From Micrococcaceae bacterium Sec5.1 (GTDB lineage: Bacteria > Actinomycetota > Actinomycetes > Actinomycetales > Micrococcaceae), in assembly GCA_039636795.1 (NCBI GenBank), contig CP143430.1, forward strand, positions 930,001 to 994,000: a DNA stretch of 64,000 nt, in the 5' to 3' direction. A program made the position numbers and the translations under genes. The notes beneath the pieces were generated by a model, which was not told the origin of the DNA, did no database searches, and saw nothing but the letters and a program-made list of their open reading frames with translations. Shown piece after piece: positions 27,713-36,381 of this stretch. The first letter of the stretch is position 1. The number at the start of each line of letters is the position of its first letter.

Positions 27713-29395
27713 ATGTCCGATGATCCAGACCTGGGCGCCCTTGCGGCGTCTTCCTTTTCCCTGCCTAGGCTGCGAGACGGTCAACTCGCGGCCATGAATG
27801 CCCTCGCATCCGGCCGCGACGTCCTGGCCGTAATGCCCACTGGGTACGGTAAATCAGCCACCTACCAAGTAGCAGCCATGTACCTCTACAACCAAACGGG
27901 ACGCCCCGCCGTCGTGGTTTCTCCGTTGATTGCTTTGCAGGAGGACCAGCTGGATGGGCTGAACGGGCAGTTGGGTGACGGCGTTGCTGTAGCCATCAAC
28001 TCCTCCCGTAGTGACTCGGAGGTGGAGGACGCCTGGGAGGCAGCGGAGTCGGGCAAAGCGACTTTCCTGTTTCTTGCCCCGGAGCAGTTGGCCAAACAGG
28101 AGACTGTGGACCGCATCGCCAAACTGGACATCACGATGTTCGTGGTGGACGAGGCCCACTGCGTCTCTTCCTGGGGTCATGATTTCCGCCCCGACTACCT
28201 CGACCTGGGAAATGTCCGCGAACGATTGGGAAACCCTCCGGCGGCAGCCCTTACCGCTACAGCCTCACCGCCCGTGCGTGACGAGATTCTTGAACGGCTG
28301 GGGATGAAAGATCCGCTGGTCCTGGTCCGTGGCTTTGACCGGCCCAACATCAGCCTTGACGTGGTCCGCCACCAAGAAGACAAAGGCAAGCGAAAAGCAG
28401 TCCTGGAGCAAGTTGCCACTCTGGCCAAGGGAGGCGAGCGGGGGCTCCTGTACGCCGCCACCCGCAAGGACACCGAAAAGTACGCCGCCAAACTGGCAAA
28501 GGAAGGACTCCGCGCCGAGGCATACCACGCGGGCCGGTCGGACGCCGACCGGGAGCGCATCCATGAGCGGTTCCTGGACGATCAGCTGGACGTCGTGGTT
28601 GCCACAACCGCTTTCGGCATGGGTATCAACAAACCCAAAGTGCGGTTCGTCGTCCATGCTGACATTCCGGAATCATTGGATGCCTATTACCAGGAAATTG
28701 GCCGTTCCGGACGCGACGGGAAACCGGCCACAGCCACACTGCATTACCGCGAAGAGGATCTTGGCCTGCGGAAGTTCTTCGGTACGCATTCACCGGACCC
28801 GGATTCGCTCCTGGCAGTACTGAAGATCCTGAAAGCCGCAGGCGCTCCCGCCCCCAAGGGCGCACTCGCGGAGTTGACCGGATTCCCTGTCCGACGCCTC
28901 ACCGGGCTCGTCAACCAGTTGGAGGAAGCCGGCGCTGTCACTACAGGCAAGCGCGGCATTCGGCTGGCATCCAAAGCCAAACTTTCGGCGCTCGTAGCCC
29001 GCGCCGTCGAACTGGCCGAGGCCCGACAGCGCGTCGACCAGTCCCGGCTCACCATGATGCGTGCGTACGCGGAGACGGACAGTTGCCGCCGGCAGTTCCT
29101 GCTGGGTTATTTCGGTGAGGAACTTTCGGAGCCGTGCGGCAATTGTGATGCGTGCGCCGCTGCTTCCAACGCCGGCAATGATTTCAGCAGTACAGAGGAA
29201 GAGCGCGGAGACGAACAGCATACTGGCGAAAGGGATCCATTCCCTCTGCAATCCGCTGTGATTCACAAGGAATGGGGTCCGGGACTGGTGATGAGGCATG
29301 AGGACGACGTCATCACCGTGTTGTTCGAGCAAGAGGGCTACAAGACGCTCTCCCGCAGGGCAGTTGTGGAACATGAACTTCTGAAGCCTGCTTAG
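27713..29395 (+). CDS. RecQ-family ATP-dependent DNA helicase with atypical C-terminus
   Basis: 560 residues from ATG 27713. Superfamily 2 motifs: Q/motif 0 LRDGQLAAMNAL, Walker A MPTGYGKSAT (41-50), DEAH at 146-149 followed by the RecQ aromatic loop CVSSWGHDFRPDY, motif III LTATAS, and motif VI QEIGRSGRDG. A four-Cys zinc motif (C-x16-C-x2-C-x2-C) follows in SCRRQF...PCGNCDAC. There is no HRDC domain; the last 50 residues (VIHKEWGPGLVMRHEDD...) look like the small beta-barrel seen at the C-terminus of UvrD/PcrA (DUF3553-like). Role in recombination/repair is inferred. Confidence 0.92.
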   Translation: MSDDPDLGALAASSFSLPRLRDGQLAAMNALASGRDVLAVMPTGYGKSATYQVAAMYLYNQTGRPAVVVSPLIALQEDQLDGLNGQLGDGVAVAINSSRSDSEVEDAWEAAESGKATFLFLAPEQLAKQETVDRIAKLDITMFVVDEAHCVSSWGHDFRPDYLDLGNVRERLGNPPAAALTATASPPVRDEILERLGMKDPLVLVRGFDRPNISLDVVRHQEDKGKRKAVLEQVATLAKGGERGLLYAATRKDTEKYAAKLAKEGLRAEAYHAGRSDADRERIHERFLDDQLDVVVATTAFGMGINKPKVRFVVHADIPESLDAYYQEIGRSGRDGKPATATLHYREEDLGLRKFFGTHSPDPDSLLAVLKILKAAGAPAPKGALAELTGFPVRRLTGLVNQLEEAGAVTTGKRGIRLASKAKLSALVARAVELAEARQRVDQSRLTMMRAYAETDSCRRQFLLGYFGEELSEPCGNCDACAAASNAGNDFSSTEEERGDEQHTGERDPFPLQSAVIHKEWGPGLVMRHEDDVITVLFEQEGYKTLSRRAVVEHELLKPA

Positions 29396-29415
29396 ATCCT
29401 GTGAGGCTCAACGTT

Positions 29416-30333
29416 TCAGGTGTTGAGCTCCAGCATCAGGGCGGGCAATTCGTCGGCGAGTTCGCGTGCAAGGAATCCGAGCGGGCCAAGCTTGCTGGCC
29501 AAGCGGTCGGCCGCGGCGGCGTGGAGGTGGGTTCCCCAGCAGACAGCCTGTGCGTCGCTGGTTCCACGCGCCCGGAGACCGGTGATGGCGCCGGCCAGTA
29601 CATCTCCACTGCCTGAGGTACCCAAGCCTCCGTACCCGGTGGTGATCTTCCAAAGGTCCGGCTCCCCAGGCGTGTCCCCAGACGGACGTGCAATCACGCC
29701 CTGGCAGCTCACCACCGCGCCGTACTGTTCGGCGACGGCGCCAACGTCATTTTCCAAGTGGTTTACGTCCCGTCCCAGCAGGATCCCGGCCTCTGTCGGA
29801 TTAGGGGTGAGAATCAGTCGGCCCCGCCAAGGTTCCAGCCTCTCCTTTATCTTCACCAGCCCGCCGAGGGCGTAGGCGTCGAGGACAATGGCCGGCCCTT
29901 CGCCTCCAAGCTCCTCCCGCTCCAACAACCTGGTGAGCAATTCCCCGGCCAGATCTGAATCATCCAGGCCGGGCCCGACCAACACGGCATCTGCCCTTTC
30001 CAAATACCTTGAGATCAGGTCCAACCCCTCACCGGTAACGGAACCATCGGCGGTCTCCGGCAAGCCCACCGCTCCACACTCCGGGAAAGCTACTCCCACC
30101 TGCACGGCCACGGACTCGGCGACAGCCAAGGTAATCTTTCCCGCCCCGGCGCGCAGGGCGGCGATGCCGGCCAGGATGGTGGCGCCTGGAGTGGTTCGCG
30201 CCCCGCCGATGATCAGCACAGCGCCGCGAGAGTACTTATCTTCCCCAGGAGCTGGCAGAGGCCAATCACGCAGAAGGGATGGCGTCACTTGCGTGGGGCC
30301 GCTGGTGCCGTTGGAATCACTGTGGGTGGACAC
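29416..30333 (-). CDS. nnrD: ADP-dependent NAD(P)H-hydrate dehydratase
   Basis: About 305 residues of the ribokinase-like YjeF C-terminal family, which repairs hydrated NADH/NADPH. Diagnostic are GEDKYSRGAVLIIGGA, LRAGAGKITLAV, LILTPNPTEAG and GTSGSGDVLAGAITGL. The epimerase (NnrE) half is not fused. Start is chosen as GTG 30333 because CGGAGATGCCA places a GGAG about six bases upstream; ATG 30348 and 30339 are alternatives. All overlap the end of the histidine phosphatase gene, implying coupling. Confidence 0.88.
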   Translation of the reverse strand: MSTHSDSNGTSGPTQVTPSLLRDWPLPAPGEDKYSRGAVLIIGGARTTPGATILAGIAALRAGAGKITLAVAESVAVQVGVAFPECGAVGLPETADGSVTGEGLDLISRYLERADAVLVGPGLDDSDLAGELLTRLLEREELGGEGPAIVLDAYALGGLVKIKERLEPWRGRLILTPNPTEAGILLGRDVNHLENDVGAVAEQYGAVVSCQGVIARPSGDTPGEPDLWKITTGYGGLGTSGSGDVLAGAITGLRARGTSDAQAVCWGTHLHAAAADRLASKLGPLGFLARELADELPALMLELNT

Positions 30334-31249
30334 TGGCATCTCCGGCATGCTCCGTAACCGTGACGCCCTGTTCGGTGAGATGGTCGGCCACATTGAAGCT
30401 CTCGAGCGTCCACGGTCCAGCACCAGACGGGCGCACGTACCGGGTAATCGAGGCGTTGAGCACAGTTGCACTGGCCGCGAGGTCCAGGATCTCCCGTTCG
30501 GACATCCCCTCCAGGACGTATCGGACCAGCAGGATCACCGCATCATGGCAAACGAGCATCACGCGGTGTCCCCGTCCCAGACTGTTCAGCTCGTCCAGGA
30601 CGGACCGCAGACGAAGCGCGACGTCAGCCCAGGATTCACCTCCCGGGGGCCGGTAGTACAGCTTGCCCAACCAAAGGCGACGTTCTGCCTCGTCGGGGTA
30701 ACGCGTTTCCACGCCTATGCGGGTAAGTCTGTCCAAAATGCCCAATTCCCGGTCCCGCAGGCGTTCATCCGTATGGACTTTCAGGGGCCAGCCAGCTGTT
30801 TGGACGGCAATTTCCGCTGTCTGAAGGGCGCGCGCATAGGGGGAGGAGACTACCGTGTCCGGGCGGATCTCCTCCGGAATCCTGGCCAGCGCCGTTCCCA
30901 GTGCCTTGGCCTGATCCTGGCCTGTACCCGAGAGGTTGACGTCCGGGTCCCGGGCGGGGACGTCAATGACCTCAGCCCGTGCCAGGCGAGCTTCCGTCGC
31001 GGCCACGTTGCCTTCGCTTTCTCCATGCCGGACCAGCAGCAATTCAACAGCCCCGGCCTCCTGCACCGCCTCTGTCAGGCCGTCGTCGTTCAAGAAAACC
31101 AACTCCTTCGCGCGCCTTGCCGAATGCAGAACACTACCCACTGCGTACCCAACGGACCAGAGAATAAACGCACGACGGCGGCCTTCCGCTCCCGCGCTGG
31201 CGGCCACCCGGCGTCGAAATTTTGTGGACAGGCGAAGAGCGTCAAGCAC
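30317..31249 (-). CDS. histidine phosphatase family protein
   Basis: About 310 residues. The phosphohistidine motif is LLLVRHGESEGNV; the second His lies in MLVCHDAVI. Other landmarks: VVSSPYARALQTAEI and RLRDRELGILD. Before the domain there is an extension with a possible membrane helix (RAFILWSVGYAVGSVLH). The start is uncertain: GTG 31249 is the most upstream that does not overlap the divergent NDH-2 gene. Substrate could be a phosphosugar, phosphoglycerate or protein phosphate. Confidence 0.8.
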   Translation of the reverse strand: MLDALRLSTKFRRRVAASAGAEGRRRAFILWSVGYAVGSVLHSARRAKELVFLNDDGLTEAVQEAGAVELLLVRHGESEGNVAATEARLARAEVIDVPARDPDVNLSGTGQDQAKALGTALARIPEEIRPDTVVSSPYARALQTAEIAVQTAGWPLKVHTDERLRDRELGILDRLTRIGVETRYPDEAERRLWLGKLYYRPPGGESWADVALRLRSVLDELNSLGRGHRVMLVCHDAVILLVRYVLEGMSEREILDLAASATVLNASITRYVRPSGAGPWTLESFNVADHLTEQGVTVTEHAGDASVHPQ

Positions 31250-31284
31250 TGTTGTCCGGACCCACGGTGAAGTAAGTTGCTGGC

Positions 31285-32598
31285 ATGGAGGACACATACC
31301 AAGTCATTGTTGTGGGTGCCGGATTTGCAGGTGTTGCGGCAGCCAAAAAACTAGGCCGGAAGGGCGTCCGCGTCCTGCTGATTGACTCGAATAACTACCA
31401 TCAGTTCCAACCGCTCCTTTATCAATTGGCTACATCCCAGATTGGGGTTTCAGCCATTACGCGCCCACTGCGCTCCGTTTTCCGCCGCTACAAGACCGTC
31501 AAAGTCCTGACTGCGAGCATTGCCTCTATTGATGCTGCGCAACGGTCAGTCACCACAGCCGATGGCGTGACTTTGCGGACGGAGATCCTGGTCATTGCGG
31601 TAGGTGCCGTTCCCAATTTCTTCAACACCCCCGGCGCCGAGCAACATGCTTTCCCGCTGTACTCCGTTACGGACGCCACCAGGCTGGGCACCGCCATTAC
31701 GCGGCTACTTGATCAGGCCGATAGAACTTCGGACGGTCTTGTTGATGTCGTAGTGGTCGGAGGAGGTCCCACCGGCGTGGAAACCGCCGGGGCCATGGCT
31801 GAAAACGTGAAGTATATGGTCCGCAAATACTTCTCTCCTGAGCTCGCTGCGCGCTGCCGTGTACACCTGGTGGATTTGGTTCCGAGAGTGTTGAACATGT
31901 TTTCCACGAAGTCCCAGCGCTACGCCACCGAACGTCTTCAGAAAGTGGGCGTCCAGTTGCACATGGGGGTGGGCGTTACCGAGGTGCGAAGCGATGGTGT
32001 GGCCCTGGCAGATGGAAGCTTCGTCCCCGCGCAGATCGTTGTATGGGCAGGCGGGTTGAAAGCTGGGGATCTCATCGCCAGTTCCGGGCTGACGCAGGGG
32101 AAAGGTGGACGTGTGGATGTTCGCCCAGACCTGACTGCCCCGGACGTGGATGGCGTGTACGTGATTGGGGATGCAGCGAACATCACCGATTCCACAGGCG
32201 CAAAGTTGCCCCAGCTCGGCTCCGTGGCCCAACAGGCCGGAAAATGGGCAGCCAGCAACATCCTCGCCGACCTTACTGGGGGTAGCCGTACTCCCTTCCA
32301 CTACGTCGACAAAGGCTATATGGCCATGGTTGGACGTGGTGCTGCTGTGGCAGAACTTGGCCGCAAGCGAATCCAGTTGCAGGGCCTTTTCGCTTTCTTG
32401 TCCTGGCTCCTGGTTCACTTGGCCCTGTTGTCCGGGGTACAGCAGAAGGTCCGTGCCCTGTTTTCCTGGCTCAACGGGTACCTCCTGCACAGCCCCGCGC
32501 AGGTTGTGGTCAGCGGTCCAACCGAGAAGGAGCTCGCTGGCGTAAGTCGTCCCGAGGTACCTCCGGCCACAACCCGGCCAAGTCTGGAAAAGGAATAG
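31285..32598 (+). CDS. type II NADH dehydrogenase (NDH-2)
   Basis: 437-residue FAD oxidoreductase that passes electrons from NADH to quinone at the inner membrane face without pumping. FAD site VVGAGFAGVAAAKKL (9-23); NAD site VVVGGGPTGVETAGAMAE (about 153-170); quinone-region PQLGSVAQQAGKWAASNI; the C-terminal hydrophobic/amphipathic stretch FLSWLLVHLALLSGVQQK anchors it. No good ribosome site lies before the ATG and the leader is at most 35 bases, so a leaderless message is possible. Converges with DUF3040, stops two bases apart. Confidence 0.9.
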   Translation: MEDTYQVIVVGAGFAGVAAAKKLGRKGVRVLLIDSNNYHQFQPLLYQLATSQIGVSAITRPLRSVFRRYKTVKVLTASIASIDAAQRSVTTADGVTLRTEILVIAVGAVPNFFNTPGAEQHAFPLYSVTDATRLGTAITRLLDQADRTSDGLVDVVVVGGGPTGVETAGAMAENVKYMVRKYFSPELAARCRVHLVDLVPRVLNMFSTKSQRYATERLQKVGVQLHMGVGVTEVRSDGVALADGSFVPAQIVVWAGGLKAGDLIASSGLTQGKGGRVDVRPDLTAPDVDGVYVIGDAANITDSTGAKLPQLGSVAQQAGKWAASNILADLTGGSRTPFHYVDKGYMAMVGRGAAVAELGRKRIQLQGLFAFLSWLLVHLALLSGVQQKVRALFSWLNGYLLHSPAQVVVSGPTEKELAGVSRPEVPPATTRPSLEKE

Positions 32599-32600
32599 GC

Positions 32601-32879
32601 TCAGCCGGGGATGTAACGGGACTTGTGAATGTGATGGGCCACTAAGCCCCACGCCATCAGAAGGAAGCCGCAGTATCCCAAGGGGGACGGACTAATCGGT
32701 ATGGCCAACAGCATCAGCAGCACGCCAAGTGCTACTCCAAAGACGTGGCGGGCCTGGGGTTCATAAGGGCGGCGCGCAGGGATTCCTGTTTCCAGTTGCC
32801 GGGCGAAGTCCGGGTCCTGGATGAAAAGTTCCCGTTCGAGTTGCTGCAGCACCCTGCGCTCCCTTTCGTTTAGATGCAT
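32601..32879 (-). CDS. DUF3040 small membrane protein
   Basis: 92 residues beginning MHLNERERRVLQQLERELFIQDPDFARQL, the hallmark of actinobacterial DUF3040, followed by two membrane helices (about 46-62 and 65-82). Start ATG 32879 has GGGAGGGACAACC in front; an in-frame ATG at 32894 is less well placed. Function unknown. Confidence 0.9.
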   Translation of the reverse strand: MHLNERERRVLQQLERELFIQDPDFARQLETGIPARRPYEPQARHVFGVALGVLLMLLAIPISPSPLGYCGFLLMAWGLVAHHIHKSRYIPG

Positions 32880-33081
32880 GGTTGTCCCTCCCATGTAGCG
32901 CTAAGGCTCCTCGGTGCGATCGGTGAGCCAGCCGGTTCCGTCCAGGAAATCCAGCGGCACAACAAGCTAAGCATGCTTACTAAATGCTCCGCAAGGAAAA
33001 TTTTCCGAACGGTCATTCCGGCCACCGTCGACCTTGAGGACTGACTACGATGGCAAGTAGGAACCCCACTCAAGGAGCACA
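32880..33081. other. intergenic region with two perfect 12-bp palindromes
   Basis: TAAGCATGCTTA (32968-32979) and GGAAAATTTTCC (32995-33006) are perfect palindromes in the divergent gap between DUF3040 and GatB/YqeY genes. They could be operators; no regulator is obvious. Confidence 0.4.
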
Positions 33082-33543
33082 ATGTCACTGAAAGACCGCC
33101 TCAAAGCAGACGTCGTAGGCCACATGAAGGCGGGCAACAAGACAGCGCTCACCACTGTGCGGAACGTCCTGGGTGAGATCACCACCCGGGAGAAGTCGGG
33201 CAAAACACCCGTCGAGTTGGACGACGCGCAGGTTACGTCACTGCTTCAAAAGGAAGCTGCCAAGCGTCGGGATACCGCGCGCATCTACACCGAAGCCGGG
33301 GAAGCAAGCAGGGCAGCCGCGGAAGTTGCGGAGGCTGAGATCATCGAGGCATACCTCCCCAAGCCACTAAGCCGGGAAGAAGTGGAAGGCATCGTCGACG
33401 AAGCCATCGCGGCCTTGAAAGCCGACGGGCAGGAACTCTCAATGCGTTCCATCGGCGCCGTCATGAAGCCGGTCACTGCCAAGGTTGCAGGACGCTTCGA
33501 CGGCAAGACCGTAAGCGAGATTGTGCGAGGTCGCCTGAGCTAG
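33082..33543 (+). CDS. GatB/YqeY domain protein
   Basis: 153 residues, almost the whole length being the YqeY-type tRNA-interacting helical domain: MSLKDRLKADVVGHMKAGNKTALTTVRNVLGEI, then AAKRRDTARIYTEAG, EIIEAYLPKPLSREEVEGIV and MRSIGAVMKPVTAKVAGRFDGKTVSEIVRGRL. The family is related to the tail of GatB amidotransferase; a role in translation or tRNA metabolism is presumed. AAGGAGCACA precedes the ATG. Confidence 0.92.
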   Translation: MSLKDRLKADVVGHMKAGNKTALTTVRNVLGEITTREKSGKTPVELDDAQVTSLLQKEAAKRRDTARIYTEAGEASRAAAEVAEAEIIEAYLPKPLSREEVEGIVDEAIAALKADGQELSMRSIGAVMKPVTAKVAGRFDGKTVSEIVRGRLS

Positions 33544-33549
33544 GACGGG

Positions 33550-33578
33550 CGGCTGGCTCACCCTTAGCGAGTCAGCCG
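33550..33578. terminator. bidirectional terminator hairpin
   Basis: CGGCTGGCTC (33550-33559) pairs with GAGTCAGCCG (33569-33578), one G-T pair, loop of nine. It lies between the convergent YqeY and DUF72 genes and includes the DUF72 stop codon. Confidence 0.65.
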
Positions 33579-34303
33579 ATCCCAAGCAGCCATCGCAAAG
33601 TGTCGGCATTGCGCACGGCGTTACCACCGCCATCGTTGTTGAAATAGGCGTACACGTCCTTGCCTGAGCCGTTCCACTCACGGATCCGATCCGCCCACCA
33701 GCGAAGATCCTCCTCCGAATACGAGCCGCCATAGAGGTGCTCAGGATCTGGTCCGTGAAGCCGGACGTAAACGAACGGCGCGGTGGCGCGGAGGATGCAC
33801 GGCAGATGGGCACCGCTCATGATGCAGTAGGCGGCCTCGTGGCGTTCAAGTAATCCGTATACGTCAGGGTGGTCCCAGCTTTCGTGCCGGAACTCCACCG
33901 CCACGCGAATCCAGTGGGGTAGGGCTGCCAGGAAGTAGTCGAGGCGGGCATCATCACGGGCAAAATCAGGAGGAAGCTGGACAAGCAGCACGGCTCGTTT
34001 GTCACCCAGCTCGTGCCAGCAGCGGGTAATGCGTTCCACCCACACCTCAGGGCTGTACAGCTTTTTCCCATGCGTGAGACCGCGGGGTGCCTTGACCGAC
34101 ATCGCAAATCCAGCAGGCAGGCGATCGTGCCAGCTTTTGAACGCGGTGTCCCGTGGCCAGCGGTAAAAACTTGCGTTGAGCTCAACCGTGTCAAAACGCG
34201 CCACGTAATGCGCCAGGCGCTTGGCCGTGGGCAGGCCCGGCGGGTAGAGCACATTTTCCCAGTGGTCGTAGCTCCAGCCCGAGGTACCGATGCGGATACT
34301 CAT
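33572..34303 (-). CDS. DUF72 domain protein (YecE-like)
   Basis: 243 residues with the DUF72 TIM-barrel pattern: IRIGTSGWSYDHWENVLYP at the start, YVARFDTVELNASFYRWP, FAMSVKAPRGLTH, LVQLPPDF, RVAVEFRHESW and the terminal VYAYFNNDGGGNAV. Function is unsettled in the literature; a phosphodiesterase or nuclease-like role has been suggested for the fold. Single gene. Confidence 0.92.
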   Translation of the reverse strand: MSIRIGTSGWSYDHWENVLYPPGLPTAKRLAHYVARFDTVELNASFYRWPRDTAFKSWHDRLPAGFAMSVKAPRGLTHGKKLYSPEVWVERITRCWHELGDKRAVLLVQLPPDFARDDARLDYFLAALPHWIRVAVEFRHESWDHPDVYGLLERHEAAYCIMSGAHLPCILRATAPFVYVRLHGPDPEHLYGGSYSEEDLRWWADRIREWNGSGKDVYAYFNNDGGGNAVRNADTLRWLLGIG

Positions 34304-34345
34304 GCTCTGGATGCTAGTCCTCGTGAACGCTCTTGCCGGGTCATG

Positions 34346-35218
34346 TCATGCGTCGGGTCGGACGCCAAGCACTACGTCGTAAGCCTCTACGCGGCGGTCC
34401 TTCACTGTGGTGGGCGACTCCAAATGGACGGCGCCCGAGGGAAGAATTCCTGCGCCCCCGTACCTCTCCATCACTTGCCACTGCGCCACCACATCCTCGC
34501 CAGCGTGGTCGGCGGGAAGCTTGGGCCAGAATGTGAAGCCTCCCGAATCCAGCAGAGCCTGCTTGTTGTAAAGGACGCATCCCCCAAGCCAAGCCACCCT
34601 GTAGGGCACCCATTCGCCTGGAGTCAGGGAAAGATCGGCGCTGAGATGGCTCAGATTGGCGGCATTATGAAGGGGCCAGCGGCCAAAGCCTGGAGTGTTC
34701 GGTCGAACCAGCTCCGCCGTTACAGGACCCTCCCATCGCTCAAATGCGGCGGTCTCCTCGGGTCTCCTGTCATCCAGATACGAGAGCCCCTGCGGTGCCA
34801 TGCCTACGAAACCGCAGCCAAGTTCATCCAATGCGTGGTTCAACCGCTCAAGGACACCCGGTTCGAGCCAGACGTCATCATCGAGAAACAGGCACCGGTC
34901 CGCTGTTGATTGCTCGAGTAGAAACTGCCGATGCTCAGCCAACCCGCGCCGTGGCATATGACGGAGCAGCCTGACCGGTCGCCCTTGCGCCCGGAGCACC
35001 CGAACCATTCCAGCGACGGCAGGATGGTCCCAGTCCGGAGTGTTGGAGGATTGGTCGCTGACCACCACGCTAAAGGAGGGTTCGGATTGTGCAGCCAACC
35101 CGGCAAGTGCAACCGCCACTTCGGCCGGGCGGTTGCAGGTAGGGATGAGCACGTCCACAGCCACCGTGTCGGGGGTGTCCAGAGGCCACGCCCAATGCTC
35201 GGATGATCTCCTGCTCAC
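34346..35218 (-). CDS. family 2 glycosyltransferase
   Basis: 290 residues with a GT-A fold: VAVDVLIPTCNRPAEVAVALAGL, SFSVVVSDQSSN, the metal motif FLDDDVWLE (DxD) and a C-terminal AGEDVVAQW acceptor-base motif. Start is GTG 35218: AGGAGG lies exactly six bases upstream (35225-35230), far better than the ATG at 35281 or 35326 of longer readings. No membrane segment. The acceptor (surface glycan or small molecule) is unknown; no other polysaccharide genes are nearby. Confidence 0.82.
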   Translation of the reverse strand: MSRRSSEHWAWPLDTPDTVAVDVLIPTCNRPAEVAVALAGLAAQSEPSFSVVVSDQSSNTPDWDHPAVAGMVRVLRAQGRPVRLLRHMPRRGLAEHRQFLLEQSTADRCLFLDDDVWLEPGVLERLNHALDELGCGFVGMAPQGLSYLDDRRPEETAAFERWEGPVTAELVRPNTPGFGRWPLHNAANLSHLSADLSLTPGEWVPYRVAWLGGCVLYNKQALLDSGGFTFWPKLPADHAGEDVVAQWQVMERYGGAGILPSGAVHLESPTTVKDRRVEAYDVVLGVRPDA

Positions 35219-35783
35219 AGCACACCTCCTGCCGTCAGGATCGGCATGGATTACGAAGGGTATGCCCGTATCTGTACCCATCCGGGTGGGATCTATTCCT
35301 GGCCGGCGGCGCCAGTTACCACCCATTTAGGATTGGATGGCGGCCCTGGCAATCAAAGCCTGGAGGTCTTCGGCAACCTTGGCTACTTCGCGCTGTCTGG
35401 TGTTCCGCGTCGACTTGGCTGCGTGGGGGGAGGGTCGCGTGGCGCGGGGAGAAATGCGTGTACGGGCTTCAGGACGGAACACGCCATCGCGTCCAATCCT
35501 TGGATCACGAACGGGTGCGTCGACGGTGACGCGGCCCTGGAGGGGGTCGTGGAAGAGTGGGAGATTCATGGTCCATTCCGGGTGACAGGATGTGAACCTT
35601 GATCCTGCCACATGCCCGAGCGCCGCGAAATGGACGGTTGCCTACCTGCGCTTCGGAAGACTGTGCACATGTCCATGCTGGCGTCATTCAGCCTATGGCC
35701 CGACTAATGGTCGCTATTACAACCACTGAGGCCGATAATGCCATGAGCATTATTCGCTCACTTTGACGATGCCCGGACTGGAA
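35219..35783. other. poorly coding gap
   Basis: 565 bases between the glycosyltransferase and the MarR gene. Apart from the ribosome site of the glycosyltransferase and one doubtful 80-codon ORF (35327-35569, minus) I see no RNA gene or clear repeat. Confidence 0.5.
35327..35569 (-). CDS. hypothetical small basic protein (doubtful)
   Basis: 80 codons starting MNLPLFHDPLQGRVTVDAPV, Arg/Ala/Pro-rich and ending in a helix-like REVAKVAEDLQALIARAA. The composition is not a shadow of another gene and the end looks like an amphipathic helix, but the ribosome site (GGAATGGACC) is weak and no family is recognised. Confidence 0.35.
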   Translation of the reverse strand: MNLPLFHDPLQGRVTVDAPVRDPRIGRDGVFRPEARTRISPRATRPSPHAAKSTRNTRQREVAKVAEDLQALIARAAIQS

Positions 35784-36242
35784 CTAGCCCCACAGAGCCT
35801 TCTTCAGCAATGCCCTGAGTTGAGCGTTCTCCTCTTCGCTTAACGGGGCGAGCTGGGTTTGCTCGCATACCTCAAGGGCGGCGCGGGCCTTCGTGTGGAT
35901 CCGACGGCCCTCGGCTGTGGAGACGATGATCTTGGCGCGCCTGTCTTGTTTTCCCTGTGCGCGCTCAACCAGGCCCCGGTGCTCCAGATCGTCCACGAGG
36001 CTCACAACCTGACTGGGGTCAAGGCTGAGGAAATCGGCGAGTTCGCGCTGGGTCGGTTCGAGTCCGCTGCAGGCGAGCGTCAGTACTGAAAAGGACCTTT
36101 CCCGCAGTCCAAAGTCGCTGAGCGCACGGTTATTCAGGACTGACCCTGTGGCGTGGAGCTTGGCGAGCAGCAGGCCGACGTCGTTCCCAATCTTCGCTGC
36201 CGCGAGGCGCGGTGTTTCGACGTTGGTGCTTTGCGGGCCCAT
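35784..36242 (-). CDS. couR: MarR family regulator, CouR-like
   Basis: 152 residues with a winged helix: ERSFSVLTLACSGLEPTQRELADFLSLDPSQVVSLVDDLEHRGLVERAQGKQDRRAKIIVSTAEG. It lies divergent to an SDR-amidohydrolase-acyl-CoA dehydrogenase-MaoC-MHS-CoA ligase row, which is the couR/couNOM/couHTL gene set of Rhodococcus jostii RHA1, where CouR is a repressor released by p-coumaroyl-CoA. Start ATG 36242 with GGAG five bases upstream; an upstream TTG/ATG reading (36269) would run into the operator. The operator 36269-36289 overlaps its own promoter, suggesting autoregulation. The symbol rests on synteny. Confidence 0.8.
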   Translation of the reverse strand: MGPQSTNVETPRLAAAKIGNDVGLLLAKLHATGSVLNNRALSDFGLRERSFSVLTLACSGLEPTQRELADFLSLDPSQVVSLVDDLEHRGLVERAQGKQDRRAKIIVSTAEGRRIHTKARAALEVCEQTQLAPLSEEENAQLRALLKKALWG

Positions 36243-36268
36243 GACAACTCCAATAATAAATAAAAACA

Positions 36269-36289
36269 ATCGTTGACTTTTTCAATGAT
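36269..36289. promoter_or_regulatory. candidate MarR/CouR operator
   Basis: ATCGTTGA, five bases, TCAATGAT: an inverted repeat with one mismatch in the divergent gap. On the minus strand TTGAAA (36285-36280) and TATTTA (36262-36257) are 17 bases apart and could be the couR promoter, so binding would block it. TTGACT (36273-36278) inside the site could be the plus-strand -35. Confidence 0.6.
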
Positions 36290-36381
36290 CCGTAATCTCA
36301 TTGATCATGACAAGGATCTCACGGGGTAGTGGGATCGGCCCCACCGGCTCCGGCCGGTTACTGCATGCGAAGGAGCACGCC

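Noticed and set aside
29888..31270. Plus-strand ORF of 460 codons
   Set aside because: Shadow of nnrD and the histidine phosphatase; low-complexity, no recognisable domain.
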